A DNA stretch of 64,000 nt from Trematomus loennbergii (lineage: Eukaryota > Chordata > Actinopteri > Perciformes > Nototheniidae): positions 4,547,293-4,611,292 of the forward strand of contig JAAOOA010000086.1 of NCBI GenBank assembly GCA_012861695.1. Reading direction: 5' to 3'. Of the stretch, positions 22,856 to 35,504 are shown one piece after another. Numbering within the stretch: the stretch's first letter is position 1; each line of letters opens with the position of its first letter. Position numbers and translations under genes: made by a program. Under the pieces are notes generated by a model that worked only from the letters and a program-made list of their open reading frames with translations, had not been told where the DNA came from and did not search any database.

Positions 22856-23245
22856 CAGGGGTCTCAAACTCAAGGCCGGGGCCAAATCCGGCCCGCGACT
22901 TCATTTATGTGGCCCCGCAAGAGCTTGCAAAGAATATAATACGTTTATTATACGGTTACATGCCACTTTACAGAAGCAGGTTGCCCATAAACTACATGTC
23001 CCACAATGCATCTCGTTTTGTGACATGCGCACTGAAGAGACTTGCAATTATTTGCCCTGGACTTCTGCTTTCAGACGTAGTTAATTACTAAGTTATTATC
23101 TATCCGATAATAATCCAATTCAGAGGCAATAATGTAATATAATACATTATTTTATATATATTATATTTATATAGTTACAACCGGCCCTTTGAGTGCAACC
23201 TTTATGCGAATGTGGCCCGCGATGAAATTGAGTTTGACACCCCTG
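22856..23245. mobile_element. hAT MITE with perfect 8-bp target duplication
   Basis: The ends are CAGGGGTCTCAAACTC and GAGTTTGACACCCCTG, inverted with one mismatch. The octamer TCTTAATG occurs at 22848-22855 and again at 23246-23253. The inner sequence (CCGGCCCGCGACTTCATTTA, ACAACCGGCCCTTTGAGTGC) is the widespread hAT family with CAGGGGTGTCAAAC termini. No coding capacity. Confidence 0.88.
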
Positions 23246-24054
23246 TCTTAATGTATCCTTTTTTTTGTGTCCCCTCCAGTTTTGGATACTCAACTTCCCA
23301 GCAGGATACTACATGGTTAAGAAGCTGCTTCAACTCTAATATCATGGTGCTTGACCAGCTTTTACCAAGGCATGGTGCCAACAATAGCACATGGCAAAGC
23401 CTTAATCTTATTGTGTTGGGGCCTCTGGAGGGTTTCCATGCCTCTCCTCCTCGGGCAGTAGCTCTTGCACACTTTGCTGTATGTATTCCCCACCAAGGTC
23501 AAGGATAAAAAAAGGTCCTTTCTCAGATCCGACCTTTACACACATGTGCAAACAAACACACTCTCGGTCACATCCCCTCCCCTAATCTACTCCTAATCCT
23601 CCCACCCAATCAAATAAAGAGAGAGGGATGAAAACATGAGGGAATGAGTAAAAGGTTCAGAATCCGATGAGATTTGGACACACTTCCCGTGTGCTGCATT
23701 CAAATCCTGCTCCGAGGCCTTCAGAGACCTAAAGCTTAGCCCAGCTATTGCAGCTCATCCGGGCTCTTTGGAGTGACGGCTTCCTTCCTGCCCGCCTGAG
23801 GGATCTGGCATGAGCTCACGCCAGTCAACCAATAGTGGGGCAAATAATTGAATATACCAGGGAAATCGTTCAAAAGTGGATAAAAGTACTACATTTGGCA
23901 AACAAACTCCTTTTGAAAATGCCCGTTATCCACTCAGATGGCCATTTTCAAGATGGCCACAAATGATGGCTTGGAAATGTTTTTTTGCCATAAAATCACT
24001 TTCAACCTCTATGGTTGATCTTGGTGTCATATCATAAATCAAAACAATCTGCAT

Positions 24055-24917
24055 CTCAGGCGTAGGTTCCACGAGGACGAAAACGGGTTGAATCCGCATA
24101 TTTCTCATGCGTATAGCCCTTTAAGCTCGACGACGCCGTAAAGAAACGTAGAAACATACCCCGCAAACGACAACGGGTCCAAAGGTGGATAGATCTGGGA
24201 ACGGAGCGCTCTGGGGGGTCCAACGGGGCCGTGGGGTCGCCTATACGGTCATGCGTTTCATAGCCCCGCCTCTCCCCGCCTCTCCCCACCTCTGCTGCTC
24301 ACCTCCGCAAAAGTACACTGCACACTGATTTCAGATTATTTATCTTTATCTCGATATGAACATAAACGCGAGTGAAGTCTAATCTGACAGGACGGAGACA
24401 CGCAGCTCCTCCGGCTGTGAAGCAGCGGAGCAAAACACACACTTCAAGTCAGATCACACCCTTAGCTATTTTAATTACCTCTCAAACTACCTAAACTAGT
24501 TATAAATATGTTATTTTTACTGTCGGGTTTACTTACTGGATCAGCTGCTGCATGAGGAAGCATGAAGATTTAAACTTTAACACACATTGACCGGCGAAAA
24601 ACTCTGCGCGGTTCCCTCGGCCCCCACCCATGGATGTGCCCCCACCGCGGAGAATAAACAGAAGTGCAGCCATGACAACCATTCTTCTTCGCTGCTTTTG
24701 TGGAGGAAGTTGCTGCTTTTGTGGAGGAAGTTACAGCGCCACGTACAGGTTCGGCATATGTACTGCAGCTTTTCCAGCGGTTGGATGTAAACGGAGCCGT
24801 CTCGTGGAGCTTGACACAATCCGGTGTATATTGCGTGTGGTCGGAAGGTTTTTTGCGGTTGCATTTGCGTTACTCCGATGCGTTTTGCCGTATTTGTTCT
24901 CGTGGAGCCGGGGCCTC
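24055..24917. mobile_element. TIR element of family R6 carrying a hAT1 fragment
   Basis: The right end CTCGTGGAGCCGGGGCCT and the left end CAGGCGTAGGTTCCACGAGG are worn versions of the termini at 46363-46970. Inner blocks are shared with that copy (reverse of GGGGAGAGGCGGGGCTATG near 24258-24275) and with 56106-56464 (GCGGAGAATAAACAGAAG, TTCGGCATATGTACTGCAG). A hAT fragment at 24292-24606 interrupts it. Confidence 0.6.
24292..24606 (-). mobile_element. Short hAT1-family fragment inside the R6 element
   Basis: The reverse complement matches parts of 12582-13080: ACTAGTTTAGGTAGTTTGAG (near 24480) and the terminal block with GATTTAAACTTTAAC and GACCGGCGAAAAACTCTG. It ends in CTCTG, the hAT1 terminus. 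Most of the 2.35-kb interior is absent. Confidence 0.6.
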
Positions 24918-27713
24918 AGTGGAGGTGGTTGAGGTATTTTGTAGGTGTAGGAGTGTAGTACAAGAGGTAGTTCTGGTGACATCATGGTGTTCAGTGATGG
25001 TTAACTAATTTAGCTCACATAGAAGACTAGTATTAGTATTACGTTTAGATTCCAAAATGCTTTCTAATAAGCCCCACATTTTAACATTTTGTGTTTAAAA
25101 TGACACAATTAAGCTCTGAGGAAGTTTCTAAATGTGATGTCCCGTAGTCAATAATTCAATAGTAAATTCACAGAAATTGAACCAGTGGTTAAAATTCTGT
25201 GGTTTTTAGAAAATAAAAGATGCTAACACAGGCTTTCTTTTTTTAATGCCCCAGAGGGATGCACATGGAAATGTTGGTACTTGTATCCAATTTTTTTAAA
25301 GTATTACAGCTATCAGCAGCTATACTAGGAGTGATGGCGGTGACACAGAGACACCACCGGCTCTTTGGCAGCCATTTTGGTCTTGTTGCTGCATCTCTTT
25401 CTCTCTGGCCCCGTGTCTGACAAGGACACTTGTGTCTTGAACTCCCTCTCTCCGTCCAGCTTCCCAACCCCTCCAACCCCATTTCCACACACTCAGCTGT
25501 TGTTCCTGGCCTTCATTAGATTTGACACCCCACACCCGCCAGCCATTGTCAGGACGAGGAAGGGCAGAATGGGTCTGTTTGTTGGCACCGTGTTGGTTGT
25601 GTTTGCTTGTGAATGTGGGTCAGAGTTAAGGTCAACATCTGCTTCCACCATGCGCCTCCCGCAGCCCTTAATGTTTATCAAATCAGGAGTTACAGTACAG
25701 CAACGTTTGACATCAGTGACCAATAAATCTGCATGTTGTGACCTTTGCTTTGATGACCTCTTTTGGCTCGCTCGTAAATGGAACAGACCAAGAGGAACCA
25801 TGTTCATTCAAGCCTAATTTCATTTCTAACGCAATTTGGCAAATGTGATGAAGTTTGGTCTTGACTGATAAGGCGACATTCCCCTCAGGTCAGAACTCCG
25901 TCCAATCACAAAGCTGTGTGTCCAATCATGTCAGCGGTGCGGCTTTAAAGTCAAGCATCTCAGCTGGAGCTCTAATAGTGATTATCCAATCAAACCCCTC
26001 GGCTTGTTTCCCGATCTCTGCATACCTGACTAACAGACAGCCTGTGACATCTCTGTGGATAATATATGACTCTAGACTATTCAAACTAAATTAGGTTTAG
26101 AGCAAACAGGACCTTTTTCTGTGGATGGGACCTTCATCTGGGACTCCAACTCTGTTTTACAGAATATTTCAGATGGGCCTTAGCTCTGTTTTGAAGACTT
26201 TTGGTGTTTGTGAGAACAATGTGATCAAAGATTGAACCGAAACTCCTTGTGATATTCTATATTTTTCTTATTGTCAACATACATTAGACTATTTTAGTGC
26301 TTTTTCTACGTGTTTTCAGCTTCAAGCCCATTTGTTTGAAGTAAAGGCATAAATCACTAAAAACATGTCATGAATGTATACTTTGCCTAAAAAGCTGGTC
26401 ACTGTATTTTTTAGCAAACATTACTCAAAGTGGAGTAAATAACACATTGGTTAGGGACTAGTTTCTGCTGCGGATGAATACAAATGTAGGGCAATCAGTG
26501 TTCACAGCAACAGGACTGTGTTTTTACAAAAAAACTACAGTGCCCATGTTCGTTGTATTGAATAAACGTTTCGTCCAATGAGACATCAAGCCTATCTGAA
26601 GTGTTTTTTATATTTTTGGACAAAAAATGTAGCTTTACAGCACAGAGAAACAAGATGAACCAGGCTTTTATATGTCAGTTTGGTCATTTGTATGCAATTT
26701 GTTGACAATAAGAAGAAAATAGCATATCACAAGACCTTTCCTTTAAGTCCCCGCAGCTCTATGAGTTGTGTTAAGTTATTTCAGTATGCTGCTAGAGTTT
26801 GGTGTGAGATTCATAGCATCGCACACCTTCCACTGATGATGTAAATATGTGGGTGTGTAACAAAACTTGTTAAGAATGAAAAAATGAACAAAAACAATTT
26901 TCTTGCATGCATGCCAGCCAGGTAGTTTAGTTTCTTCTTTTTTTACCTCTGCTTTTATTTGCATTTTATAATGTGATGTTTTAAATGAAAGATTATGTCT
27001 TTGGTCTTTTAAAGGAAACATGATGTGAACAGTATTAAAGTCTCTGACGTGTGACTACAGGTGTAACTATTGCTGTTCATGATTAGAAACAATAGAGACA
27101 GTGAAATAAATAAATGATCAACTTATTTTCTTAAGATCAATCAAAAATTAGCAAAGCATGTGAATACATACGAGCTAAGACAAGTTATCATTACCATCGT
27201 TTATTTTAAACTCGTCTCACACCAGACTTCATTCGTTAATTTGCTCTTTTAGACGTGGTCATGATGTGTCATACCACAACAAGAACAGAGCACAGTACAC
27301 TTATAGAACTGCTTTTCTCATCAGTGCACCAGCTGGGGACACAGAGGCAGCCATGTTAATGTAGTGTGTGTTTTTCGCAGGCTCTCCAGCTCCGATTGTA
27401 GCTTCGCCTCTGGGTGCAAAAACCTTTTTTTATTCATCACAACACCTCGTCTGTGTCGTGTCAACTTATGACATATGTTGATACAGGGATAAAAATAAAT
27501 CTGTCTCCTCCTCCGCCAGTTTGCATTTCCTCAGCCATCATTGTACCTGTTACTCCAAAATGAAGAGGCACATCTAGAGTGACTTTTGTCAAGCCACTAA
27601 AACGTGTGAAAGTGAAATACTGTTGATGGGGGAAACTTGAAGAATACAAATGTGACATTTTCTGTTTGTTTGTCTGTTTTTTTTCATGATGATGTTTACT
27701 GTGTTGATAATTT
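24918..27713. other. Long stretch downstream of cdk5r1 without recognised gene
   Basis: No coding exon with splice logic and no TIR pair. The 150-aa frame at 25365-25817 lacks any domain. The region 25800-27710 is low in repeats compared with the rest of the window and ends in a polyadenylation signal, so it may be part of a long cdk5r1 3' UTR or hold conserved non-coding elements. Confidence 0.3.
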
Positions 27714-27719
27714 AATAAA
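27714..27719 (+). terminator. Candidate distal polyadenylation signal
   Basis: AATAAA followed within 25 bp by the T/G-rich stretch GGTGTGTTTCTCCC, the arrangement expected at a real cleavage site. If used by cdk5r1 the 3' UTR would be about 6.5 kb and include two transposons. Confidence 0.3.
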
Positions 27720-28149
27720 GTATTGAGTTGAAATCTGGTGTGTTTCTCCCTTTTCATCTGCGAGGCTCACCCTCTTAACTCAAACTGCCTTTGTTCTCCA
27801 CATGAAAAACTCTCCGCCTGCAACCCTGCTAACTGAAGACCGGCAGTAAATTCACGTGGGACATAAAATTGCTTAATACATAGCCACACAATAGCCCGGC
27901 CGCTGCATGCAGATGGCCTTTTGGCTTCCTGTCAGATCAGAGGGGGGGTTGCGCTCCATCTGACTCTGAGCATGTCTCTGCAGTCAATCACCGGCCCCTC
28001 CGCCCAAACCACAGGTGGAAACACTGTGATGCTGCTTCTGCTCGGCAACAGCCTCCCTCAGTGCGATGTCAGTGTGTGCAGGCCAGGAGCATGAAAGCGT
28101 TCCTGCAGAGCTCTTTGTTTTAAGTGAGTGTGCCTGAGTGTAAAGTGAC

Positions 28150-29280
28150 TAAAGGTCCTTACACCAAACTGACACCAAAGAACACCAAAGAACACCAAAG
28201 AACACCAAAGAACACGTCCCGACGGAACGTCGCCTCACGTCTCCTGCGTCTTGGCCATGTTTCGCACTGGAACCAAGCCCCCAGGAAGTGCGCCGGACTC
28301 TGAGGAAAAAAAACGTTGTGGCCAAACGACGGTACTACACTTCCGTATCAGTCGCTGGGCCCGGAAATACTTTTCCCATTGATTAACATTGGGAAAGAGA
28401 CGTCTGTAAATCGTTGGATAATTTTTTTTTAAACTAAATAAACTACCCAGTATGAACATTTGTATAGCCCTTATTAAAAACATTCGGTCCTCAAGTTGTA
28501 AAATGTGCTAATAACGTTATTCTGAGAGTTATTTTCCTCGGCATTATGAACGCGGATCTAACCCACGGGACCGCGCCGCCCGGCACGTTCATGTGACGTG
28601 TTCAGTACTACATGAGTTTTACCTTTACCCATGGATGCACAATAAGAACGGATTATATGATTATATGAATACTTTCGTGACGTTTCGCTCTCTCAAAAGT
28701 TGGGCCATTTGTCTTCATGCGCCAATGAGCATCTCTCATAGGAATGAACGAGGCCCCACCTCCCATGCTGTATCCAGTTCTTATTATACATCCATAACTG
28801 GAACACACCGCAAAGACTTCAGCCGACGGCCAAGAAGCACGTACGAACTGCGCATGCGTGAGTGGCAATAACTCTCCTTACAAGCAGGCGGCGGTAGTGT
28901 GTATTCGTCATTCAAAAGAGGCAACAACCGGAAGACAGACTGCGTGATAACCGAGAGAAGAAGAACAGACTGCGTGATATAAACAAACAACAAATAGCGT
29001 GTGCGTTCCATGTTCACTCTACAACGAGAAGCTCATGGGGCTTTCCCGAACCTGTGTCGAGAGCTGGAGTTAAATGAAATCTCAGATTTGCCTTCTTAAT
29101 CGTTTGTTTAGGTCCCTCACTTCCGTTTGCTTCTCATGCACTGATTCGCTAAGCTGAACAGCCAATCAGAGTGATTTCTTTGGCCGACGGCCTTTGTAGG
29201 CCGACACAACGCTCATCGACGGCCCGACATCTATCGACATCTATCGATGCCGAAAATCGGCTTGGTGTGTAAGGAGCTTA
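28150..29280 (+). mobile_element. TIR element of family E5, full-length copy
   Basis: It starts TAAAGGTCCTTACACCAAAC and ends GGCTTGGTGTGTAAGGAGCT, an imperfect inverted pair. Near the left end a tandem decamer CACCAAAGAA is repeated (28173-28213); near the right end two GACATCTATC units occur. The interior shares GCATGCGTGAGTGGCA, GGCGGCGGTAGTGTGTATTC and GACAGACTGCGTGATA with 15116-15650. No transposase was recognised. Confidence 0.65.
28173..28213 (+). repeat. Tandem CACCAAAGAA, four units
   Basis: Four near-perfect decamers at the left end of the E5 element. The other E5 edge at 15998-16036 has one or two units in reverse, so copy number varies within the family. Confidence 0.8.
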
Positions 29281-29311
29281 AGTGTCTTCTGCCTCAGGGT
29301 GCATCCACTGT

Positions 29312-29901
29312 AACGGACCGTCCACACAGCAGCGTTAAAAAATCTTGAAACGCTTCTGCCCATTCACTTTGAATGGGGTGACGTCACTTTGCCTCACTTT
29401 TCGCCGAACTGCATTGTGGGCAGGCGAGCGGAGATTTTCAGGATTTTCAGGATTCAAAGTTGAGCAATGTTCAACTTTTGAAGCTGAGGTGGAAGCGTCA
29501 GCCAATCAAATCCCGTGTATGCAAATCTGACAGTTCAAGCGCTAGCCAATCAAACCGCGTGTATGCTGGGAGAGACATACCGCAGGTCATTTCCTCATAT
29601 TCCAAAAAATGGAGGAGAAATTAGCGGTAGGGAATCACCCGGGGCTTTATGACCAGTCCCTATTTACCTACCGGGATATAAACCGGAGGAGCCAGGCATG
29701 GAGGGAGGTGGCAGAGACAGTGGTAGGTTTTCGCCTGTTTGGGGAGTTTATATCCAGTTACTTCAAACTTTTTTGCTTCGTATGTCGGGGGCGGAGATTC
29801 ATGTGATTGGTTGTTGGTCGCGTTGCTCGCAAAAAATCCCCAAGCTTCAGATACGCCCACCTCCAAGATTTTTTTAACGCTGCTGTGTGGACGGGCCGTA
29901 A
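29312..29901 (+). mobile_element. TIR element of family E4
   Basis: The inverted ends are GTCCACACAGCAGCGTTAAA and TTTAACGCTGCTGTGTGGAC, extended by AAATCTTG/CAAGATT. Closely related to the copy nested at 58043-58619 across most of its length (TGAATGGGGTGACGTCACTT, GGAGGAGCCAGGCATGGAGG). No transposase seen. Confidence 0.8.
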
Positions 29902-30027
29902 CTGACTGTTATTGGATGGACACACATAGCTTAACCATCAACTGCTCTTGTTTTTCTCCCAATCTTACATTTCTCCTCACTTTATTTGGCACAATCAACA
30001 TCCATACTTTCTACAACAATTGCTTTT

Positions 30028-30420
30028 CTAGTGATGGAATGTAATTAAGTACATTTACTCATGTACTATATATTTTTCAATATCTTACTCCAATTTATGG
30101 GGCCCTGCCTCCATTGGACTCCTCTGTTACTTCTGGAACATAGTGACATCACTATGTTACACTCGTGCTTCTATTGGCTAGCGCTCCAACACATTGTACG
30201 TGATAAGGGGCGGGACATCTCTAAGCGGTTGACCAATCACAACAGAGCCAGCCAGCTAACCAATCAGAGCAGACTGGGCTCTGGTTTCAGACAGAGGGTG
30301 AAAAGAGGTGCTGCAGCACAGGCAGTATGAGAAAAATAAAGAGCTTTCTGAACATTAAAGCATGGAAACATGTCACAGGAGAGACACAAACAAATGATGT
30401 CCTCTTTGATACACAATATA
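30028..30420 (+). repeat. Teleost interspersed repeat with hAT-MITE start
   Basis: 30028-30090 is the start of the GTGATGGAATGTAATTAAGT family. It joins at about 30095 to a different block (GGCTAGCGCTCCAACACATT, ACCAATCAGAGCAGACTGGG, AATAAAGAGCTTTCTGAACA) that I recognise as a common fish repeat. It ends around the CATGGAAACATG motif. Confidence 0.5.
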
Positions 30421-31641
30421 ACTTGAATAACACACACTGATTAGTATTAAATATAATAAGTTATTCGGCAGTACATCAGTAAGCCGAATGTATCTCCCCT
30501 TTTACGAGCTGCAACATTAAAGTCATTTAGACATTAAAGCATCCATAAATATATAACATGTAAAACATGCCCTTCTATAGTAAGAGTATCTGAGCTTTTT
30601 GTACCAAGGCTTACCTTTAAGCTAAATTATGTCTTTAAGCATAAATGCATGCTTTTATTTACTTTTCAAATGAGCTAATGAAACCGTTTTGAGTCTTTGG
30701 CAGAATGAATGTTGATTGTGCTGTCCTGTATGTTATTATGGTGATAATCCCACATTTATGTTTTCAGAAGTGTTTCAGAAAAGATGCATAAGCAAAAGAA
30801 AAGAGCCTTTACATAAATACTGGGAAATATATTTAAAATATCACAAACAAGCTAGAATAATTCAACCGAGTGTTTTCCAGTTTTAACACACATTCAGCTT
30901 TTATCATATAACAGATGTCTGCCACAAAACTAAGACTCAAAAATGACTTTTCAGTCAAAGTGGCTTATTGTCAGAGCGCAGTGCGTCTGTCTGGGTCTCT
31001 GTCTGATGGCATTGGAAAATGATTATTTAAATGCCATTTATAATCTGTTCACAATGTGGGAGTGAGAGCCAGTGGGGAAATAAACATATGGCGCTGGTCC
31101 GAGCCGGGGTCAGTGGCAGAGGGTGGGACACCTCAGAGGGCAGAGAGGTGAGGGAGGAGAGGGAGGTGAGGGAGGTGAGGGAGGAGAGGCTGGGATGCTT
31201 TGATTAAATGAGATGAAGAAACATGGCTGCAGAGAGCTGCCTGAATCTCTCCAGCGTCTCCTCTGAAGACACACTGAGGCAGCTCTCTGCCTCAGTGTCA
31301 CACTTCTATACGGCCCAGTGGCTTTGTGAGAGCTGCTGCTCGCTGCCTTTTATCAGCCCTCTGGGAGCTAGTATGCTTAGAGAGAAACCTTCTGCTCGTG
31401 CTTCCTATAGATGCTATCCAGAGACAGTGTCAAGCTGTGTTTTAAAACTATATCACATATCTAGTTCAATCTCACCACATAACTATAATACAACTTGCAC
31501 CATTGTATGACTTGCAAAAAAATGTTTTGCACTATTTAACTTCCTTATTTCTATGTTTTAAGTACATTGTATGTTGCACTGTTGGCGTGGGGCTTTCAAT
31601 ACCAACAACTACGCTCGAGCTATTGCGCTATGCATAATACT
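30421..31641. other. No gene recognised
   Basis: AT-rich DNA, then a purine-rich GGGAGGTGAGGGAGG stretch at 31145-31185. No coding exon, RNA gene or paired repeat ends seen. Confidence 0.35.
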
Positions 31642-32457
31642 TTAAAGGTCCCATGTCATGCTTTTCCGGTTATTACCCGTCCCCTTGTGTGTTATGTAGC
31701 TTTTTCTGCATGTAAACGGTCTGCAGAGTCACAAACCCTCAAAGTACACCCTGTAGCGAGTAAAACTCTAACACAGAAAAGACCTGTCTATGCTGCCCCA
31801 GAACGCCTCGTTGGAGATTTTCTTTTTTCTTCCTGGTACCGAGTGACGTAACGACGACCAATTGGTGCAAATGGACCAATCCGTGGACCTCCTCACACAC
31901 ACATACTCACTCAGCCTTATCTTTTCTCAGCCGTGAATCCGCGATACTCCGCGGAGTTTCGCCGGCACACTCAGCCTTACCTTTTCTTAGCCGCAGCTAC
32001 GTGGATCTCCACTCACAGTTCGCCACACACTCACGTGTGTGTGCTCAGCTGAGTTCAGGCTGAGTTTCGCCGTGTCTCGCTGTCTCGCAGACCCCACGCA
32101 CTGTTGGCTCCTCGAGTCTCAAAGGGCGGAGCAGCGAGCCCCGCAACGTTCGGCCAACACGGCACCCAGACCCCACGCAGCATTCTCATCTGTTTGTCAT
32201 TAGTGGTGTCATTTTCTGGTTGCTAACAAACGCCATTGTAACACATAAACACACATCAGAGCACAGAGGGGGGGGGGGAGCTCCAACAAGGCGTTTAGGA
32301 CAGAGAGTGAATACACATACTATACAGAGATGCCATATGAGAAACCAATGTGATTTTGGAACATTGAAAAATGTAAATCTATTTACATTGTTGATTCTAG
32401 TATAAATCAACAATGGAATTATGATCAGTAGAAATGGCCATGACATGGGACCTTTAA
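31642..32457 (+). mobile_element. TTAA-flanked MITE, full-length (family E1, 816 bp)
   Basis: TTAAAGGTCCCATGTCATG at the left and CATGACATGGGACCTTTAA at the right form a near-perfect inverted pair flanked by TTAA. The same ends bound the reverse copy at 60265-61031; the copy at 10721 keeps only the left half. The TTAA target suggests piggyBac-type mobilisation. No transposase present. Confidence 0.85.
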
Positions 32458-32933
32458 AATTAATAACTTCCGTTAAACTTACATTTAAGAAAAAATATTA
32501 ATAATTTTGCACCATTATGAGGAAGCAGGCATTGTCTTTTCATCGTCATCACAACAATAGCTTAAACTGTGTTTATCTTCCAGGGGTCTCCAACAGTTGG
32601 CTCGAGAGCTACCGGTAGCTCGCAGGCCCTCAATAGTAGCTCTCCAAGCAAATCCAAATGTAAAAAATACACACAAAAAAAATAAATACAATTAAAAGAA
32701 TCTACAAACGAAACCTCAATCATAGCGAACTCTATCTACTTACTACAACTCTATATCTATCTAACACCCCTCCTCCCCCACCCCCACAATGAATATTGAC
32801 CAATCACGTTCGTCTGAGTAACAGTAACACAACAGGCTAATGCTAATGCTTCCGAGCCGAACGTGAACGCAATCAACACATGTGGATTTTATTTGAACGT
32901 GAATTAATCTAGCGCACAGTTTGGAGATAAACA

Positions 32934-33120
32934 ATGAGTAAGGCAGGGCCATCGACGAAAAACAGAAGGCATACCATTTCCATCAAGAGTGGGAGACTGA
33001 CTATTTATACTATAAGTGTAAAAAACAGGTGCGTTTGCTTGATTTGCGCGACCAGTGTTGCAGTCGGGAAAAAGCAATGTGGAGCGGCACCTCACCGCTT
33101 CATAAGGTGTTTGACCGTGA
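32934..33120 (+). pseudogene. hAT-type transposase N-terminal fragment
   Basis: The plus frame from the ATG at 32934 gives MSKAGPSTKNRRHTISIKSG and then VKNRCVCLICATSVAVGKK. The CVCLIC...SVAVGKK segment resembles the zinc-binding N-terminus of hAT-derived proteins of the GTF2IRD2/ZBED type (CxxC, then a following His region). The expected HF/ERH part is garbled by a shift at about 33085, and nothing of the catalytic domain follows. Confidence 0.5.
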
Positions 33121-33239
33121 TGTTCCTTCTGGCAGAATCTACACAACACATCAGCCCCATTGATGGGCAGAGCCTAGTCATGCCAGCCCATGAGGGGCAG
33201 AGTTTTACTGTGTGTGTGTTGCATATATTTCTTGCACTT

Positions 33240-33413
<174 letters not shown>

Positions 33414-33849
33414 AGGTAGGAGGAGGACAGAGTGAAGGTACACAGCACCTACAATTTCCTCACTTTTATTACCCTGGACTCGAACACCATATATGATATA
33501 AATGTACAAGGGGGTGCATAGTGTGCACATTGAAAATGTGTTCTTTTATATGTTCTTCACAGAAAATGAGCCAAGGCAATGAGTCTCAGGTTGAAAAAAG
33601 TATTAATTGCATAAATGTTCTTTTAGTAAACACTGAAAACTGGTCCCACAGACCCAAACAGCGCACAAGGGTTAAAGGTAAGCATACAAATGTTCAAATG
33701 TGCAAAATATATACACTGCAAAAACAAAACAAAAAAAGAGGAGTAAAAGTAGCTCACCACTTGTTTTATTTTTTGAAAGTAGCTCTCATCCTAAAAAAGG
33801 TTGGAGACCCCTCTTATAGACATATAGATTTATATAGAGTCTATGATTG

Positions 33850-34170
33850 ATCTGCTCAAGCATTCACCAACTTGACAAAACATGCGCAGGGTTTACTCAA
33901 ATCGCTGCATTAAGGAAACGCTGCTAACACAAATGGTTCAAATAAGAAATCGCTGCAAGAATCTCAAAACACAATGGAAATGGGGACACTAAAGTGACGC
34001 GCACACAGCTGTCGGCCAACTTTATAATCCCTGAACGTCAACAAGCGCTCCGGTCCCGTCCCAGTGTTTTGAGCTTCTTGCAGCATTTCTTCATTTGTTA
34101 TGTATTTGCATCGTCATAGAAACTGCAGCGCATTTTTCTTAATGGTTTTGAGCATGTAACACTTTGCAAA
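33850..34170. mobile_element. MITE-like element, second copy of the 395-640 family
   Basis: The left block CTGCATTAAGGAAACGCTGC and the right block GCAGCGCATTTTTCTTAATG are inverse to each other, giving a foldback shape. CACCAACTTGACAAAACATG near the left end matches 413-440 in reverse complement. The ends are not sharply defined. Confidence 0.4.
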
Positions 34171-34195
34171 GGAAATCCAATAAAAAAGGTCAAGT

Positions 34196-34621
34196 CCAGA
34201 GATCAAAATGTTACAAATGGTAAAAGTACAGAAGTATTATCAGCAAAATGCACTTGAAGAGTCAACAATAAAACTCATTATGCAGAATGGCTCTTTGAAA
34301 ATGGTTGGATTATAATAGAATACTATCATATTTAGTTTTTGCAGGTTCTTGCAGGTTGCAAGGTTTTTTATTTTATAATTTGCAGATCAAAGTTTGGATC
34401 CTTTTGTGTAACACTACTGGGTTTGTCAGTAGAATAATGCATATAAAAACACAAGTGTTATTTATGTAAAAAGTAACTAGTAACTACAATTACTATAATA
34501 ACCGTTTGCTCATGTGGAGTAGCCGTTTAAAGTGGCAGAACATGTTAAAACTCCTCCTAAAATACGTTAAAATTCTACTTAAGTAAAGAACGTCAACAAA
34601 CTAATCAACATTCCACCACTG
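34196..34621. mobile_element. Degenerate hAT-type MITE
   Basis: A diverged relative of 6619-7101 with AAATGGTAAAAGTACAGAAG on the left and ATTCCACCACTGG on the right, including AACTCATTATGCAGAATGGC internally. The worn ends prevent calling a target duplication. Confidence 0.5.
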
Positions 34622-34848
34622 GAAGAGATCTGTCTGCTATGGTAATAAAAAATATATATTCTTAATACAGGATACACTTTAACATACATACATTTTTTAG
34701 GTGGGTATAATACGTTTTGCTGCTGCCTTTGTACTCAGCAGTTCATTGCTCAACGTATATGCTGTGACTGCTGTCTATCTCTCCAAACTGCCATCTACCT
34801 CGCATGGTTTAGTACGGTATAGTTAGGCCTTGGTAGGCCAGGCTCACT

Positions 34849-35504
34849 TTATGCTGCGTTTCCATTACAATTTAGGAACTGGGGTAGTATCTATAGTAAC
34901 GCAGTGTAGGCGGAGCCGTGACGTCATCTTCAATGCGAAACACAAAACCAACATCAGCCGTTAGCTGTTAGCCCTCAGAGCTCACAGCTCCTCATATCTG
35001 TTCAGAAACTAGACAAAAGTTAAACAAGTACAAACCACAGACTGTCTGTGTCATGGCGAGTACAGTCGCTGGTTTATTTATGTCTGTATAGGCCGTTGTT
35101 GTGAGTGTGGACGGTCGGAGCATACACTGCGTTAGCTTAGCCGATCTCCATTTAGAAAACAAGCATTTTAAAAGGTTTTTCGCCTGCCGTCTGTCTGCAG
35201 ACTTGACAAAGCATTAATTCATGGTTTTTACTAACCGGTATCAGTATGTTGTTACTTCGGCATCATTTTGAAACGTGTATTACAATTAAATCACGGTCAA
35301 ATATGTTCATTTTGTTGTAGTTGCCAGCGATTCTCTCACTAGTTTAGCATACTCAGCCTGGTTGTTGGCCCGGAAAGAACCTCGATTTTGGAGAGCCAGA
35401 AAACTGTGAAAAAGTACCCTAGTGGAAACGCAACCAAAAACGGGCCGGGCACGGCACGGCACGCTTAAACCGCGCTCCGCGCTGTAGTGGAAATGCGCCA
35501 TAAG
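34849..35504. mobile_element. TIR element (TATGCTGCGTTTCCATTACA end)
   Basis: The left end TATGCTGCGTTTCCATTACA pairs imperfectly with GTAGTGGAAATGCGCCATA at the right. A second inner GTGGAAACGCAAC occurs at 35421. The right arm contains GGGCCGGGCACGGCACGGCA and CGCGCTCCGCG. No coding capacity recognised. Confidence 0.55.

Noticed and set aside
25365..25817. 150-aa plus-strand open frame
   Set aside because: No recognisable domain, Pro/Ser-rich by composition, and a similar frame on the opposite strand; no splice signals.
28173..28213. CRISPR-like array of short repeats
   Set aside because: The decamer repeats have no unique spacers and belong to a eukaryotic transposon; the same applies to 12491-12530 and 36773-36808.
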